Assembly (NCBI GenBank): GCA_029251375.1
Contig: JAQXDL010000031.1
Location: forward strand, 1-64,000
Source of the DNA: Pseudomonadales bacterium
Lineage (GTDB): Bacteria > Pseudomonadota > Gammaproteobacteria > Pseudomonadales > Azotimanducaceae
Direction: 5' to 3'
DNA length: 64,000 bases
The notes beneath the pieces are model-generated. The model had not been told where the DNA came from. It saw only the letters and a program-made list of their open reading frames with translations, and ran no database searches. Below, in pieces: positions 51,965 through 60,612 of this stretch (position 1 is the first letter of the stretch; every line of letters starts with the position of its first letter). Position numbers and translations under genes: made by a program.

Positions 51965-52405
51965 CTACAGCGCAATCCCTTTACGGTCAACTTCAGCATT
52001 ACGTTTATCTCGGCGTCGGCTAGAGACGTAACGATGCTGGGTCCGCCAGCCGTCTTTAGTTTTTACGATCTTGTCGTAATAGCTAGCGGTTGATGTTTTG
52101 CCTTTACCAATCAAGGCGACGATGCGAAAACACATCGTGACGCCCTCTTCATCAGAGTCAGCATAAATGTTTGTCATCATGTGGGTGCGCGGGTGAGCGG
52201 CCTCTGATTCCATAAACGACTTGATATCATCAAGACCATCACAGATACGTGAGCCAACCCCTGTGAGATCGAACACGGCATCCTGTGTGAACACAGTGTC
52301 GAGCGCAGGCCAATTTCGATCGTCAATCGAATCGCCGTAGCGACCAGGCAGTTCGTGGATCTCTACCCTATCGGCAGTCGTGAGTACGTATGGCGAATCA
52401 GTCAT
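51965..52405 (-). CDS. SnoaL/NTF2-like fold protein
   Basis: About 146 residues from the ATG at 52405; the longer frame to 52495 has no ribosome site. Begins with a helix (ADRVEIHELPGRYGDSIDDRNWPALD), then TVFTQDAVFDLTGVG and TTASYYDKIVKTKDGWRTQHRYVSSRR, the cone-shaped NTF2-like fold of SnoaL-type proteins (PF13577). Members include polyketide cyclases and steroid isomerase-like proteins, as well as ring-hydroxylating small subunits. His and Asp residues lie in the pocket region. Probably has a small-molecule substrate. 99 bases downstream of nothing else on its strand, so it is alone. Confidence 0.75.
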   Translation of the reverse strand: MTDSPYVLTTADRVEIHELPGRYGDSIDDRNWPALDTVFTQDAVFDLTGVGSRICDGLDDIKSFMESEAAHPRTHMMTNIYADSDEEGVTMCFRIVALIGKGKTSTASYYDKIVKTKDGWRTQHRYVSSRRRDKRNAEVDRKGIAL

Positions 52406-52635
52406 GTGTTTTATCCGTATGGCGTCAACAATAGTGTGTATTGGTCCTAGAGTAAAGTCCCCCTGCAATGCCACCAATAACCAATTACAGGGCAATCTTT
52501 TGCACTCACGTGCAACTCAAATCAGCCCTTTAACTCATGAATCGCCCTGCAAACCGCCGCTTGCACTAGCCAATCAGGACAAGGCACACTGCTAAAGATC
52601 CGTAGCAATAGCTTAAAAAACCAGCAGAGAGAATT

Positions 52636-53400
52636 ATGCCCGTAGACATAAAATGGACAGATGCCAAAGATACGCGGCACAACGCAACCCACGAGTTCCG
52701 TATTCAGCGAGATGGTATGCGCGATATCACCGGTGCGCTATGGCTACCTGATGCGCCTGTTCAAGGCAAAACCCTTATCTGCTGCGGCCATGGCGCTTCT
52801 GGCAACAGGTATCAAGCGCCTATAAGCGATCTGGCTGAACGTTTTATTGGTGCCAAACTGCCCGTTCTGTCACTTGATGGACCGGTGCACGGTTTACGTC
52901 AAGTGGGCGACGGTGGGCGCACGGCATTTTTCCCCGAGTATCAACGTGACAATAGTCTTATTGATATGACCGACGATTGGACTTGCGCGATTGAACAGAT
53001 CCAGACGGAATTCACTATCGCTAAGCTTGCCTATTTTGGTCTGTCGATGGGTTCTTTATTCGGCTTGCCATTGGTTGCCAGTAGAGGCGATGTCACAGTG
53101 GCGGTTCTCGGTTTGATGGGTGTCCAACAGAACTTCCCCCATAGTGAAACGCTGCTGAAGGCCGCGGCAGAAATCAAATGCCCGGTACTGTTTTTGATGC
53201 AGCTGGAAGATGAGTTGTTCAATCGCGAAGGTTGCCTGAAAGTCTTTGATGCCCTCGCCTCGACCGATAAACGCCTGCATGCCAACCCAGGCCTGCACCC
53301 AGAGGTGCCTAACGAGGAAATTGACTGCACATTCGACTTTTTACTTAGCCATATCAACGGCAAGCAAACAAAGTCGATCGTCAATATAATTTCAGACTAA
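52636..53400 (+). CDS. Alpha/beta hydrolase
   Basis: 254 residues. Core motifs: TLICCGHGASGNRYQAP, VLSLDGPVHGLRQ, nucleophile elbow YFGLSMGSLFGLPLV (Ser at about 140), VLFLMQLEDELFNREG with the acid and the final His in NPGLHPEVPNEE. A dienelactone-hydrolase-like cytoplasmic enzyme. AGAGAGAATT lies before its ATG. It precedes the P450 gene by 128 bases; possibly co-regulated with it. Confidence 0.82.
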   Translation: MPVDIKWTDAKDTRHNATHEFRIQRDGMRDITGALWLPDAPVQGKTLICCGHGASGNRYQAPISDLAERFIGAKLPVLSLDGPVHGLRQVGDGGRTAFFPEYQRDNSLIDMTDDWTCAIEQIQTEFTIAKLAYFGLSMGSLFGLPLVASRGDVTVAVLGLMGVQQNFPHSETLLKAAAEIKCPVLFLMQLEDELFNREGCLKVFDALASTDKRLHANPGLHPEVPNEEIDCTFDFLLSHINGKQTKSIVNIISD

Positions 53401-53528
53401 AGCAGTCCGGTTTGGCGGCGTTACAGCCAATCGATCAATCAACTAATCGACTAATCAAACGACATCGCACTTGAGAGATTCCTCCGTTATCGCTACTGTA
53501 TTGTCTCTACCACAGGATAACGTCGCAT

Positions 53529-54782
53529 ATGTTCGACTATCGAAACGCGAGCCTAGCAAGCGCACGAGCATTTACACAAAGTGCCGACATCGACGAACTC
53601 GATGTTTCAAACCACTTTTTATTCCAGCAGGACGCACATTGGCCAATGTTCGAGCGTCTACGGCAAGAGGACCCCGTGCACTTCCATGCAGAGAGCCGCT
53701 ATGGACCTTACTGGTCCGTCACCAGTCATGAAGCAATTAAACTGATTGATGCGGATAACCAGCGTTTCTCTAGTGCATCTGGCATCGGTATCGTCGATGA
53801 CGCTGGCGCTGCATCATCTTCTTTTATCGCCATGGACTCGCCCAAGCATGACGGTCAGCGGGCCACAGTAGCCCCGGTCGTTGCGCCGCCTAACCTAGCA
53901 AAAATGGAAACATTGATTCGTGAGCGCGTCATCGAAATACTGGATGGCCTGCCCATTGGTAAAGAGTTCAATTGGGTCGACCGGGTATCGATAGAACTGA
54001 CGACTCGTATGCTTGCCACACTGTTTGATTTTCCGTTTGAAGACCGAAGCAAACTCACCTACTGGTCTGATATCGGTGTCATGGGGCCGAGGTCGGGCTA
54101 TGTCTCTAGCTGGCAAGAAGCCAGAGCTGAACTGCAGGAATGCCTAAAGTATTTTCAAAAGCTGTTTAGTGAACGGCTTGACCCCAGTCACGAAGGCTTC
54201 GACCTGTTGACAATGTTGGCAAGCAATCCTGAGACCCGCGATATGCCACCGGCTGAGTTTTTGGGCAACATCATGCTGTTGATTGTCGGTGGTAACGACA
54301 CAACGCGAAATTCTATCACCGGCGGCGTGCTTGCGCTGAATCAGTTTCCCGATCAATACGACAAGCTAAGGGAAAACGTGAAGCTTATTCCTAATATGGT
54401 CGCTGAGATTATTCGCTGGCAGACCCCTCTGACGCATATGCGTCGCACTGCGTTGGAAGATGTTGAACTACAAGGTAAGACCATTAAAAAAGGCGACAAG
54501 GTATTGATGTGGTACGTATCTGGTAATCGCGACACAGCCGTTTTCGACAACCCAGACAAGCTCATCATTGACCGTGCCAATGCACGTCAACATGTGTCAT
54601 TTGGCTTCGGCATTCATCGCTGTATGGGCAACCGTTTGGCAGAAATGCAACTGCGCATTTTGTGGGAAGAAATCAGCAAACGGTTTCACAAAGTGGAAGT
54701 TGTTGGTGAACCAGAACGTGTCGTTTCTAATTTCGTTAAGGGTTACTCGAAGATGTCCGTCATTTTACATCCGCTAAAATAG
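53529..54782 (+). CDS. Cytochrome P450, CYP153-like
   Basis: 417 residues. I-helix GGNDTTRNSITGGV (about 258-271) with the oxygen-activating Asp-Thr-Thr, ExxR in the K-helix region (AEIIRWQTPL as ETLR-like), and the haem loop FGFGIHRCMGNRLAEMQLRI with the Cys ligand near residue 363. IVGGNDTTRN, PLTHMRRTA, MWYVSGNRD and the HVSFGFGIHRC pattern are, from memory, those of CYP153 alkane and fatty acid terminal hydroxylases. It would need a ferredoxin and reductase, which are not in this window. AGGATAA before the ATG. Confidence 0.85.
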   Translation: MFDYRNASLASARAFTQSADIDELDVSNHFLFQQDAHWPMFERLRQEDPVHFHAESRYGPYWSVTSHEAIKLIDADNQRFSSASGIGIVDDAGAASSSFIAMDSPKHDGQRATVAPVVAPPNLAKMETLIRERVIEILDGLPIGKEFNWVDRVSIELTTRMLATLFDFPFEDRSKLTYWSDIGVMGPRSGYVSSWQEARAELQECLKYFQKLFSERLDPSHEGFDLLTMLASNPETRDMPPAEFLGNIMLLIVGGNDTTRNSITGGVLALNQFPDQYDKLRENVKLIPNMVAEIIRWQTPLTHMRRTALEDVELQGKTIKKGDKVLMWYVSGNRDTAVFDNPDKLIIDRANARQHVSFGFGIHRCMGNRLAEMQLRILWEEISKRFHKVEVVGEPERVVSNFVKGYSKMSVILHPLK

Positions 54783-54870
54783 GCCAAGGCTTCTTCGCCC
54801 GAATTGGTCTAGCATAGATGGTTCAAACTGCCGTTAGTGCGAGGTAAACAATAGAAAAGGTGGTCTTTTA

Positions 54871-54900
54871 TTGATTCTGTGTTGATACACAATCTTTTTG
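54871..54900 (+). terminator. Possible terminator after the P450 gene
   Basis: GATT-GTGT can pair with ACAC-AATC with a two-base bulge, followed by TTTTT. A second perfect hairpin, TAGCCTTCC with GGAAGGCTA around CGATA, lies at 54906-54928 and has no T run. Together they probably insulate the P450 gene from the convergent acyl-CoA dehydrogenase gene. Confidence 0.45.
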
Positions 54901-54947
54901 AAGCATAGCCTTCCCGATAGGAAGGCTAAACTTCGATTTACTCACAA

Positions 54948-56072
54948 CTAGGCAGCAAACTGATCAAGATGATAGTCGGTGTTACCAAACTGGGCTTCAA
55001 TCACTAACAAGCGCTTGAAGTAATGACCAACTCTTAACTCTTCCGTTACACCCATACCACCATGTGTTTGTACCGCGTTCTCACCAACAAAAAATGCCGC
55101 CTTGCCGATAAGATGTTTCAGAGCATGGATGTTACGTTGCGCATCATCACCGCCGTTAGCAACTTCCATGGTGGCGCGATAAAGCAATGATTTGCACTGT
55201 TCATGTTCCATGAACATTTCAACCATTCGATGCTGCAACACTTGGAAATCTGCCAGCGCGTGATCAAACTGCTCACGCTCCTGCGTATAGGCGACAGTAT
55301 CTTTATAGAGTACTTCCATTGCGCCAACCGCTTCTGCCGCGATTGCCAAAATGCCATCGTTGATCGTCGCATTCAGTGCTGCGAAGCCATTATCGACGTC
55401 ACCGAGTAAATCTTCAGCACTAACGACAACCTTATCGAAAGCGATTTCAGCGGATTGCAAACCATCAACGGTTAGAAATCCCTGTACCGTTACCCCTTCA
55501 CGATCTGCAGGTATCAGAGCAAGGGAGATACCCGATTTATCGGTCGTGCCACCACTGGTTCGAAATGAAACAACTAAGGCGTCTGCTGTACCACCATGTT
55601 GCACCATGCATTTTGTGCCGGTAATGGTGAAGCCATCAGCGGTTTTAGTGCCTGCGACTGCGACATTGTGAGGCTCATAGCCGGAATCTGCTTCTGAGTA
55701 AGCCAGCGCCAATTGCTTTGAGCCATCAATGACACTTTCGAGCCATTGCTTGCGCTGTGCTTCATTGCCGGTACGCTTCAACACGCCACCACCTAGCACA
55801 ATACTCGCTAGGAATGGTTCAAGCACAAGACCCTTACCAAAATGTTCCATCAAGATCATGGTGTCGAGTTGGTTACCACCAAAGCCACCATCGTCTTCAC
55901 TAAATGACAGGCCAAACCAGCCAAGCTCTGACATGGACTTCCAGTGAGCTTCACTAAAACCAGGTCCTTGTCCCACAAGCGCCATGCGGCTCTCGAGGTT
56001 GTAGTTGTCTTGCACAAATCGTTCAATCGAGTCCGAAACGAGTTGCTGTTCTTCAGTCAAATCAAAATTCAT
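54948..56072 (-). CDS. Acyl-CoA dehydrogenase
   Basis: 374 residues. FAD-dependent; signatures: FDLTEEQQLVSDSIERFV start, LALAYSEADSGYEPHNV, TKCMVQHGGTADALVV, EREQFDHALADFQVLQHRM in the fourth domain, and QTHGGMGVTEELRVGHYFKR near the end. The usual catalytic Glu position at the late part appears as the E of TEELRVG in this subfamily, so the base cannot be confirmed. Good AGGAA site before its ATG. Downstream of the next gene by 12 bases; together they may form a heteromeric dehydrogenase, as in steroid side-chain FadE pairs. Confidence 0.87.
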   Translation of the reverse strand: MNFDLTEEQQLVSDSIERFVQDNYNLESRMALVGQGPGFSEAHWKSMSELGWFGLSFSEDDGGFGGNQLDTMILMEHFGKGLVLEPFLASIVLGGGVLKRTGNEAQRKQWLESVIDGSKQLALAYSEADSGYEPHNVAVAGTKTADGFTITGTKCMVQHGGTADALVVSFRTSGGTTDKSGISLALIPADREGVTVQGFLTVDGLQSAEIAFDKVVVSAEDLLGDVDNGFAALNATINDGILAIAAEAVGAMEVLYKDTVAYTQEREQFDHALADFQVLQHRMVEMFMEHEQCKSLLYRATMEVANGGDDAQRNIHALKHLIGKAAFFVGENAVQTHGGMGVTEELRVGHYFKRLLVIEAQFGNTDYHLDQFAA

Positions 56073-56084
56073 ATCAAAATATTC

Positions 56085-57254
56085 CTATTTCTTCGTCGAC
56101 TTAATGCCAAGAACCTTCTTGGTAATGATGTCCTTCTGGACTTCGCTGGCGCCACCGTAAATGGTATAAACACGGCTGCTCATGTAACCGCCCATGCCTG
56201 CCCGCGCGAATTCTGGTCCTGAGTTGATGCCACCCCATGCGGCCGAGAATTCTCCACCCGCTTCCATGGTCAACTTCTGGATACGCTGCTGAATTTCGGT
56301 ACCTTTGAGTTTCAGGATTGACGATTCAGGACCCGGTGCTGTGCCCGCACTTGCCGTTGCCAAGCTTCGAAGTTCTGTATATTCCACAGCCATCAAATCG
56401 ATTTCGAGTTCAGCGATCTTCGATCTAAAACTCGGTGTATCCATTAAACTACCGTTACCGCGTTTAACGCTGCTGGCTCGCTGTTTCAAACCTTCAAGCG
56501 CAACGATGGAGTTAGAAATACCGGCAATACCGGTTCGCTCATGCTCAAGCAGACCTTTCGCATATGCCCAGCCTTTGCCTTCTTCACCAACGCGATTTTC
56601 AACAGGGACTTTGACATCAGTAAAAAATACCGTGTTAACGGTATGCGAACCACCCAGCGTAATAATTGGCTTAACTTCTATACCTTCCTGCTTCATTGGG
56701 AATAACAGAAACGTAATACCTTCCTGTTTGATACCCGCATCACTGGTTCTTGTTAGACAGAAAATCCAATCGGCGATGTGTGCCATCGTGGTCCAAATTT
56801 TTGTGCCGTTAACAACATAGTGTTTTCCATCTTCCGTCAACTCAGCTTTTGTTTTCAGACTGGCGAGGTCAGATCCCGCTCCCGGTTCTGAATAACCCTG
56901 ACACCAGTTAACTTCGCGTGCTCGAATAGCGGGTAGAAAACGATCCTGTTGCTCTTGTGAGCCGTGCGCCATCAATACCGGTGCAAGCATGCTCAATCCA
57001 AAGGGCAAATCCCATGGCGTACCAGCGCGGGCCGTTTCTTTCTGCCAGATGTAATGTTGGTTTGGAGTCCAACCGGGTCCGCCGAATTTAGCAGGCCATT
57101 TCGGCACATCCCAACCACCTTTTTCTTTCGCCTTCTCGAACCATTTCATCCGCCACTTTTCCGGATTTGCTCCGTGCGTGTAGGCATTTTCACTCAAGAA
57201 CTCTCTTACTTCTTTTTCAAAAGCAAGATCATCTGCGCTTAAATCGATATCCAT
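56085..57254 (-). CDS. Acyl-CoA dehydrogenase
   Basis: About 389 residues from the ATG at 57254 (MDIDLSADDLAFEKEVREFL); a longer frame to 57287 is unlikely. Signatures: WQKETARAGTPWDLPFGLSMLAP, CQGYSEPGAGSDLASLKTKAE, GTKIWTTMAHIADWIFCLTRT, GAGGEF-like EAGGEFSAAWGG and IYGGASEVQKDIITKKVLG at the end. Together with the following gene it resembles two-subunit FadE pairs that act on bulky or steroid acyl-CoA substrates. 81 bases from the divergent TetR gene, with an inverted repeat between them that could control both. Confidence 0.88.
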   Translation of the reverse strand: MDIDLSADDLAFEKEVREFLSENAYTHGANPEKWRMKWFEKAKEKGGWDVPKWPAKFGGPGWTPNQHYIWQKETARAGTPWDLPFGLSMLAPVLMAHGSQEQQDRFLPAIRAREVNWCQGYSEPGAGSDLASLKTKAELTEDGKHYVVNGTKIWTTMAHIADWIFCLTRTSDAGIKQEGITFLLFPMKQEGIEVKPIITLGGSHTVNTVFFTDVKVPVENRVGEEGKGWAYAKGLLEHERTGIAGISNSIVALEGLKQRASSVKRGNGSLMDTPSFRSKIAELEIDLMAVEYTELRSLATASAGTAPGPESSILKLKGTEIQQRIQKLTMEAGGEFSAAWGGINSGPEFARAGMGGYMSSRVYTIYGGASEVQKDIITKKVLGIKSTKK

Positions 57255-57311
57255 GTAGCATGTCCTGTAGGTCTTTGTAGCGTGCAATATAGCAAAGCTG
57301 GCAACAAATAC

Positions 57312-57326
57312 TAGAATTATGTTCTA
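57312..57326. promoter_or_regulatory. Inverted repeat TAGAATTATGTTCTA, candidate TetR operator
   Basis: Five-base arms TAGAA and TTCTA with a five-base spacer stand 9 bases before the regulator ATG and about 58 bases before the dehydrogenase start. Its place between a TetR gene and its divergent neighbour is typical of an autoregulatory operator that also controls the catabolic genes. The link is inference. Confidence 0.55.
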
Positions 57327-57334
57327 ATCGTGTC

Positions 57335-57934
57335 ATGTCACGCCAAATCCAGACTAGCGCCCTAAAATCTCGAGTAATTGAGGTTGCATTAGCCCATTTC
57401 TCTGAAGTGGGCATTGCACGCACCAACGTTGGCGACATCCTTAAGGATGCTAATTGCAGCGTGGGCAGCCTCTATCATCACTTCGGCAATAAGGAAGGTA
57501 TCGCCGAGGCGCTCTTTATTGACGGCGTCAACCAATTCAATGCAAGTCTTCTTGCCGCGCTGCTACCACGCCGAACTGCCAGCACAGGCATAAGTTCTAT
57601 CGTCACTTTTTGCTGCGACTGGGTCACCGATCAATCGCAACTGGCGGCTTATCTGCTGTCACGTGAAATTAAACTGTCAAAAAGCGCCAAACAGGAACTA
57701 CGAGAAATGGACCGCGCCCTATCACAATCATTGTTTGACTGGTTTGTACCGCATGTCGAGTCTGGCACGCTGCAACAGTTACCGACGGCTATGTATGTGC
57801 CTTTAATCTGCGGTCCAACACTTGAGTACTCTCGCATGTGGCTTTCAGGCAGAAGTCGCAAGTCGCCGAGCGATGTTTCCCCCATACTGGCCCAAGCAGC
57901 TTGGCAGTCGGTCAAAAAATCAAACAACTCCTAG
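57335..57934 (+). CDS. TetR/AcrR-family transcriptional regulator
   Basis: 199 residues. N-terminal helix-turn-helix: IEVALAHFSEVGIARTNVGDILKDANCSVGSLYHHFGNKEGIAEALF, a complete TetR signature. The C-terminal ligand-binding part is helical. Divergent from the two acyl-CoA dehydrogenase genes, and most likely their regulator, as in many fatty acid or steroid degradation loci. The ligand is unknown, but acyl-CoA is common. Confidence 0.9.
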   Translation: MSRQIQTSALKSRVIEVALAHFSEVGIARTNVGDILKDANCSVGSLYHHFGNKEGIAEALFIDGVNQFNASLLAALLPRRTASTGISSIVTFCCDWVTDQSQLAAYLLSREIKLSKSAKQELREMDRALSQSLFDWFVPHVESGTLQQLPTAMYVPLICGPTLEYSRMWLSGRSRKSPSDVSPILAQAAWQSVKKSNNS

Positions 57935-58339
57935 TTCGTTAGACATCCAAAAGCCCGACGAAGGTCTTTAACATCTCTGTTGCCACTCACGACTATTGCG
58001 GTATACAACCAACAAGTTTTACTCTGAAGCATCCGTTTGGTCCCCTACTCTTTTGGGGACTAAAAATCATGAGTGAAGAACTTGTCGGGCAACTCAACGC
58101 CTTCATGGCAAACAAACATCAAGGATATCTAGCCGTGACCCGTTGATCGCGCTGTTTCGTTGCACCCAAATGTTTTTAAGAAGGTAGACGTTTATAACGC
58201 CTTACTCCGCTGATTACTTTTGTCGCTGATTGCTGACGTTAGCTTTTGGTTAGCCCGTTCAACTTTTGTTACTGACGCTATTATCGCGTTAGACTAAACA
58301 GAATCGTTAATCCGTATCTTTACACAAGGACCTGACTTT
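57935..58339. other. Intergenic region with hairpin and 25-codon frame
   Basis: 405 bases between the TetR and CoA-transferase genes. GTCCCC at 58040-58045 and GGGGAC at 58055-58060 form a stem just upstream of an ATG at 58069 that opens 25 codons (MSEELVGQLNAF...). It could be a gene remnant, but a real gene cannot be shown. Nothing else is seen. Confidence 0.4.
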
Positions 58340-59503
58340 ATGCCTTCAGCCAAACCTCTTGCTGGTATCAGAGTTGTCGACTTCTCTATGGCCTATGCGG
58401 GTCCCATATGCGGCCGCATGATGAGTGATTGCGGCGCGGACGTGATCAAAATTGAGCCTACCCGTTTCAGTGACGGTGTGCGTAGCAACCCCCGTATCTT
58501 TACGCATTTTAATGCGGGCAAGCTTGGTGTGCAGATTGATTTGAGCGACCCCGAGGGTCAGCAGCTAGCACATGAATTAATTGATAGTGCCGATGTGGTT
58601 ATCGAAAATTATCGACCCGGCATCATGACGAAGTTTGGTCTGGACTATGCCAGTATCAAGCCTCGGCATCCCGGCCTAGTATATTGTTCAATATCCGGCT
58701 TCGGTCAAACGGGACCAGACGCGCAACGCGCGGCATATGCACCGATTGCGCATGCCGCCAGTGGCTATGACGTTGCCCACATGGGTGCTCAAATCCATGC
58801 AAACCCACAAGCACAAACGCGCCCACAAGCATCCGGCATTATGATTGCCGATATGTTAACCGGCGCTTACGCATACGGGGCCATTCAGACAGCGCTGCTC
58901 GGTCGTGTCACATCAGGCCTAGGTGATCATATTGATGTCACCATGTTGGAATCGATGATGACCTTGATTCCAGCTCATCAACAAGCCGCACAGGTTGTCG
59001 ACCCACCTCAAATGGGTGGATTTTTACCTATCACGGCGAGCGATGGTTACATCATGGCCTGCGTTGTTTCAGACAAAAATTTTGACGGTTTGTGTGCTGC
59101 ACTTGCGCGTCCTGATCTACATGACGATGAAAGATTTGGGCGTACTAGCCGCATCCCGAATGTTCGATACCTGGTTGGCGAAATAGAACAGTGGTCAGCA
59201 ACTCGCACTGTTGCTGAGTGTGAAGCACATTTTAACCAGCATGGTATTCCCTGCTCACGCTACAACAGCGCCGCAGACCTATTTGATGAACCGCAATTGC
59301 AACATCGCGGCGCTTTCACTAAGAATACAGACGAAGCAGGTGAATACTTTGTGCAAAACCTACCGTTCCAATTCGCCTCGATGGACAACGCGACGACCCG
59401 CCATGCGCCGATGCTTGGCGAACATACGGATGCGGTATTCACAGACATGGGTTTCGATCAGACGACTATTAACGCCTTTCGCGATCGTGGGATTGTAGCT
59501 TAG
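58340..59503 (+). CDS. CaiB/BaiF-type CoA transferase
   Basis: 387 residues of class III CoA transferases. Begins LAGIRVVDFSMAYAGPICGRMMSDCGADVIKIEP, then NAGKLGVQIDLSDPEGQQLAHELIDSADVVIENYRPGIM and ASGIMIADMLTGAYAYGAI with the catalytic Asp in IADMLTG (about residue 173). The end has the family's LGEHTDAVFTDMGFD. Transfers CoA between a donor thioester and an acid, or acts as racemase in some members. ACAAGGACCTG lies before its ATG. Alone on its strand. Confidence 0.9.
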   Translation: MPSAKPLAGIRVVDFSMAYAGPICGRMMSDCGADVIKIEPTRFSDGVRSNPRIFTHFNAGKLGVQIDLSDPEGQQLAHELIDSADVVIENYRPGIMTKFGLDYASIKPRHPGLVYCSISGFGQTGPDAQRAAYAPIAHAASGYDVAHMGAQIHANPQAQTRPQASGIMIADMLTGAYAYGAIQTALLGRVTSGLGDHIDVTMLESMMTLIPAHQQAAQVVDPPQMGGFLPITASDGYIMACVVSDKNFDGLCAALARPDLHDDERFGRTSRIPNVRYLVGEIEQWSATRTVAECEAHFNQHGIPCSRYNSAADLFDEPQLQHRGAFTKNTDEAGEYFVQNLPFQFASMDNATTRHAPMLGEHTDAVFTDMGFDQTTINAFRDRGIVA

Positions 59504-59638
59504 GTTTAAACCAAGTTTGCAGTCCGCCGTAACAATCAGAAATCATTCATACAGAAATCGCACAAAAATAGCGCCGATGGCGGCACTAGAACGCCTAATT
59601 GCGAGGCACTTCAACTATTGGTGATAGTAGAAAACGTT

Positions 59639-60541
59639 ATGAGTGAAAATATAGAAAGCATTGACCAACGACTCAACCTAACGATTCGCGCACGTCTAAA
59701 AATCGACAACCAGCCAAACTGGGTGCACGGTGTTGGCCTCGGCGGCAGCCTGGCCGTACTCGGTTTATTCGTCATCCTGTATCTTGTTTTCAAAGACGTG
59801 CCGGTATGGAATAACTGGCGACCGGCTGCTGAATTTATCAATCCCGAATACGGAGAACGTATTTACGCGGACAGTGTATTTCGTACGCGAATGAACACTT
59901 GGTCAAACCTGTCCTATATCCTGTTTGGCTTCTATGCCATCGCGCTTGGGATTAACGATTGGAAGAAGGGGCTATCACTTGAACGCGGTTATCTCGCTCA
60001 TGTGCCGATCCAAAGTGTTCTGTTTGGCATTGCATTAATCTACTCAGGTCTGGCGAGTGGATTTTTCCATGCGTCGTTGACGCACTACGGACAGCAATGT
60101 GACGTCGGGGCTATGTACGCCATGATGCTTTGCATCGCTGCAATCCCGGTCGGCAGCTGGTTGCCTCAAGCGCAGGTGCCTGGGACACATCGTAACTACC
60201 CAACCTGGCCTGTGATTGCAGTACTTGTTGTATCTGGCTCGCTCTACTTCACCTACTATAAATGGGACTATAACTTTGGCGACGTTTCATCCTATAGCAC
60301 GAGCGTGCTATTTATTTTTGCAGCCGCTAGCCTAATTCAACCCGGCAAGTATCTTCAACTACGCTGGTTAATTGCCGCCTTCGTATCGATAGCCGTGGCT
60401 GCGAAGATTCGCGAGCTTGATATGCAAGATGGTTTTACAGGCCCGGATTCAGTTTTCCAAGGCCACGCCGTATGGCATTTGATTTCAAGTCTTTACTACT
60501 TTTTTATCTTCTTATACTTCCGTTCTGAAGAACGAAAATAA
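59639..60541 (+). CDS. Alkaline-ceramidase-like membrane hydrolase (CREST family)
   Basis: About 300 residues from the ATG at 59639; a TTG at 59618 is less likely. Seven or so hydrophobic segments. CREST motifs: RTRMNTWSNLSYILFGFY near the start, the SGFFHASLTHYGQQCDVGAM segment with Ser, His and Asp, and a final QGHAVWHLISSLYYF with two histidines. These residues bind a zinc in ceramidases and related PAQR receptors. Substrate unclear; the family cleaves amides such as ceramide or acyl lipids. Few bacterial members are described, so this is an interesting one. Confidence 0.75.
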   Translation: MSENIESIDQRLNLTIRARLKIDNQPNWVHGVGLGGSLAVLGLFVILYLVFKDVPVWNNWRPAAEFINPEYGERIYADSVFRTRMNTWSNLSYILFGFYAIALGINDWKKGLSLERGYLAHVPIQSVLFGIALIYSGLASGFFHASLTHYGQQCDVGAMYAMMLCIAAIPVGSWLPQAQVPGTHRNYPTWPVIAVLVVSGSLYFTYYKWDYNFGDVSSYSTSVLFIFAAASLIQPGKYLQLRWLIAAFVSIAVAAKIRELDMQDGFTGPDSVFQGHAVWHLISSLYYFFIFLYFRSEERK

Positions 60542-60576
60542 AGCGGCCTTCACTTAAGAACTATTCGCACCGGTCC

Positions 60577-60612
60577 AACTAAACAACTAAACAACTAAAC
60601 AACTAAACAACT
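60577..60612. repeat. 8-bp direct repeat AACTAAAC, about 4.5 units
   Basis: Four perfect and one partial AACTAAAC unit lie between the two convergent genes and end inside the stop region of the phospholipase gene. Likely slippage. Confidence 0.85.

Noticed and set aside
58069-58146. 25-codon frame MSEELVGQLNAF...
   Set aside because: Too short and without a family or ribosome site; the hairpin before it may be chance. Kept only as a note in the gap.
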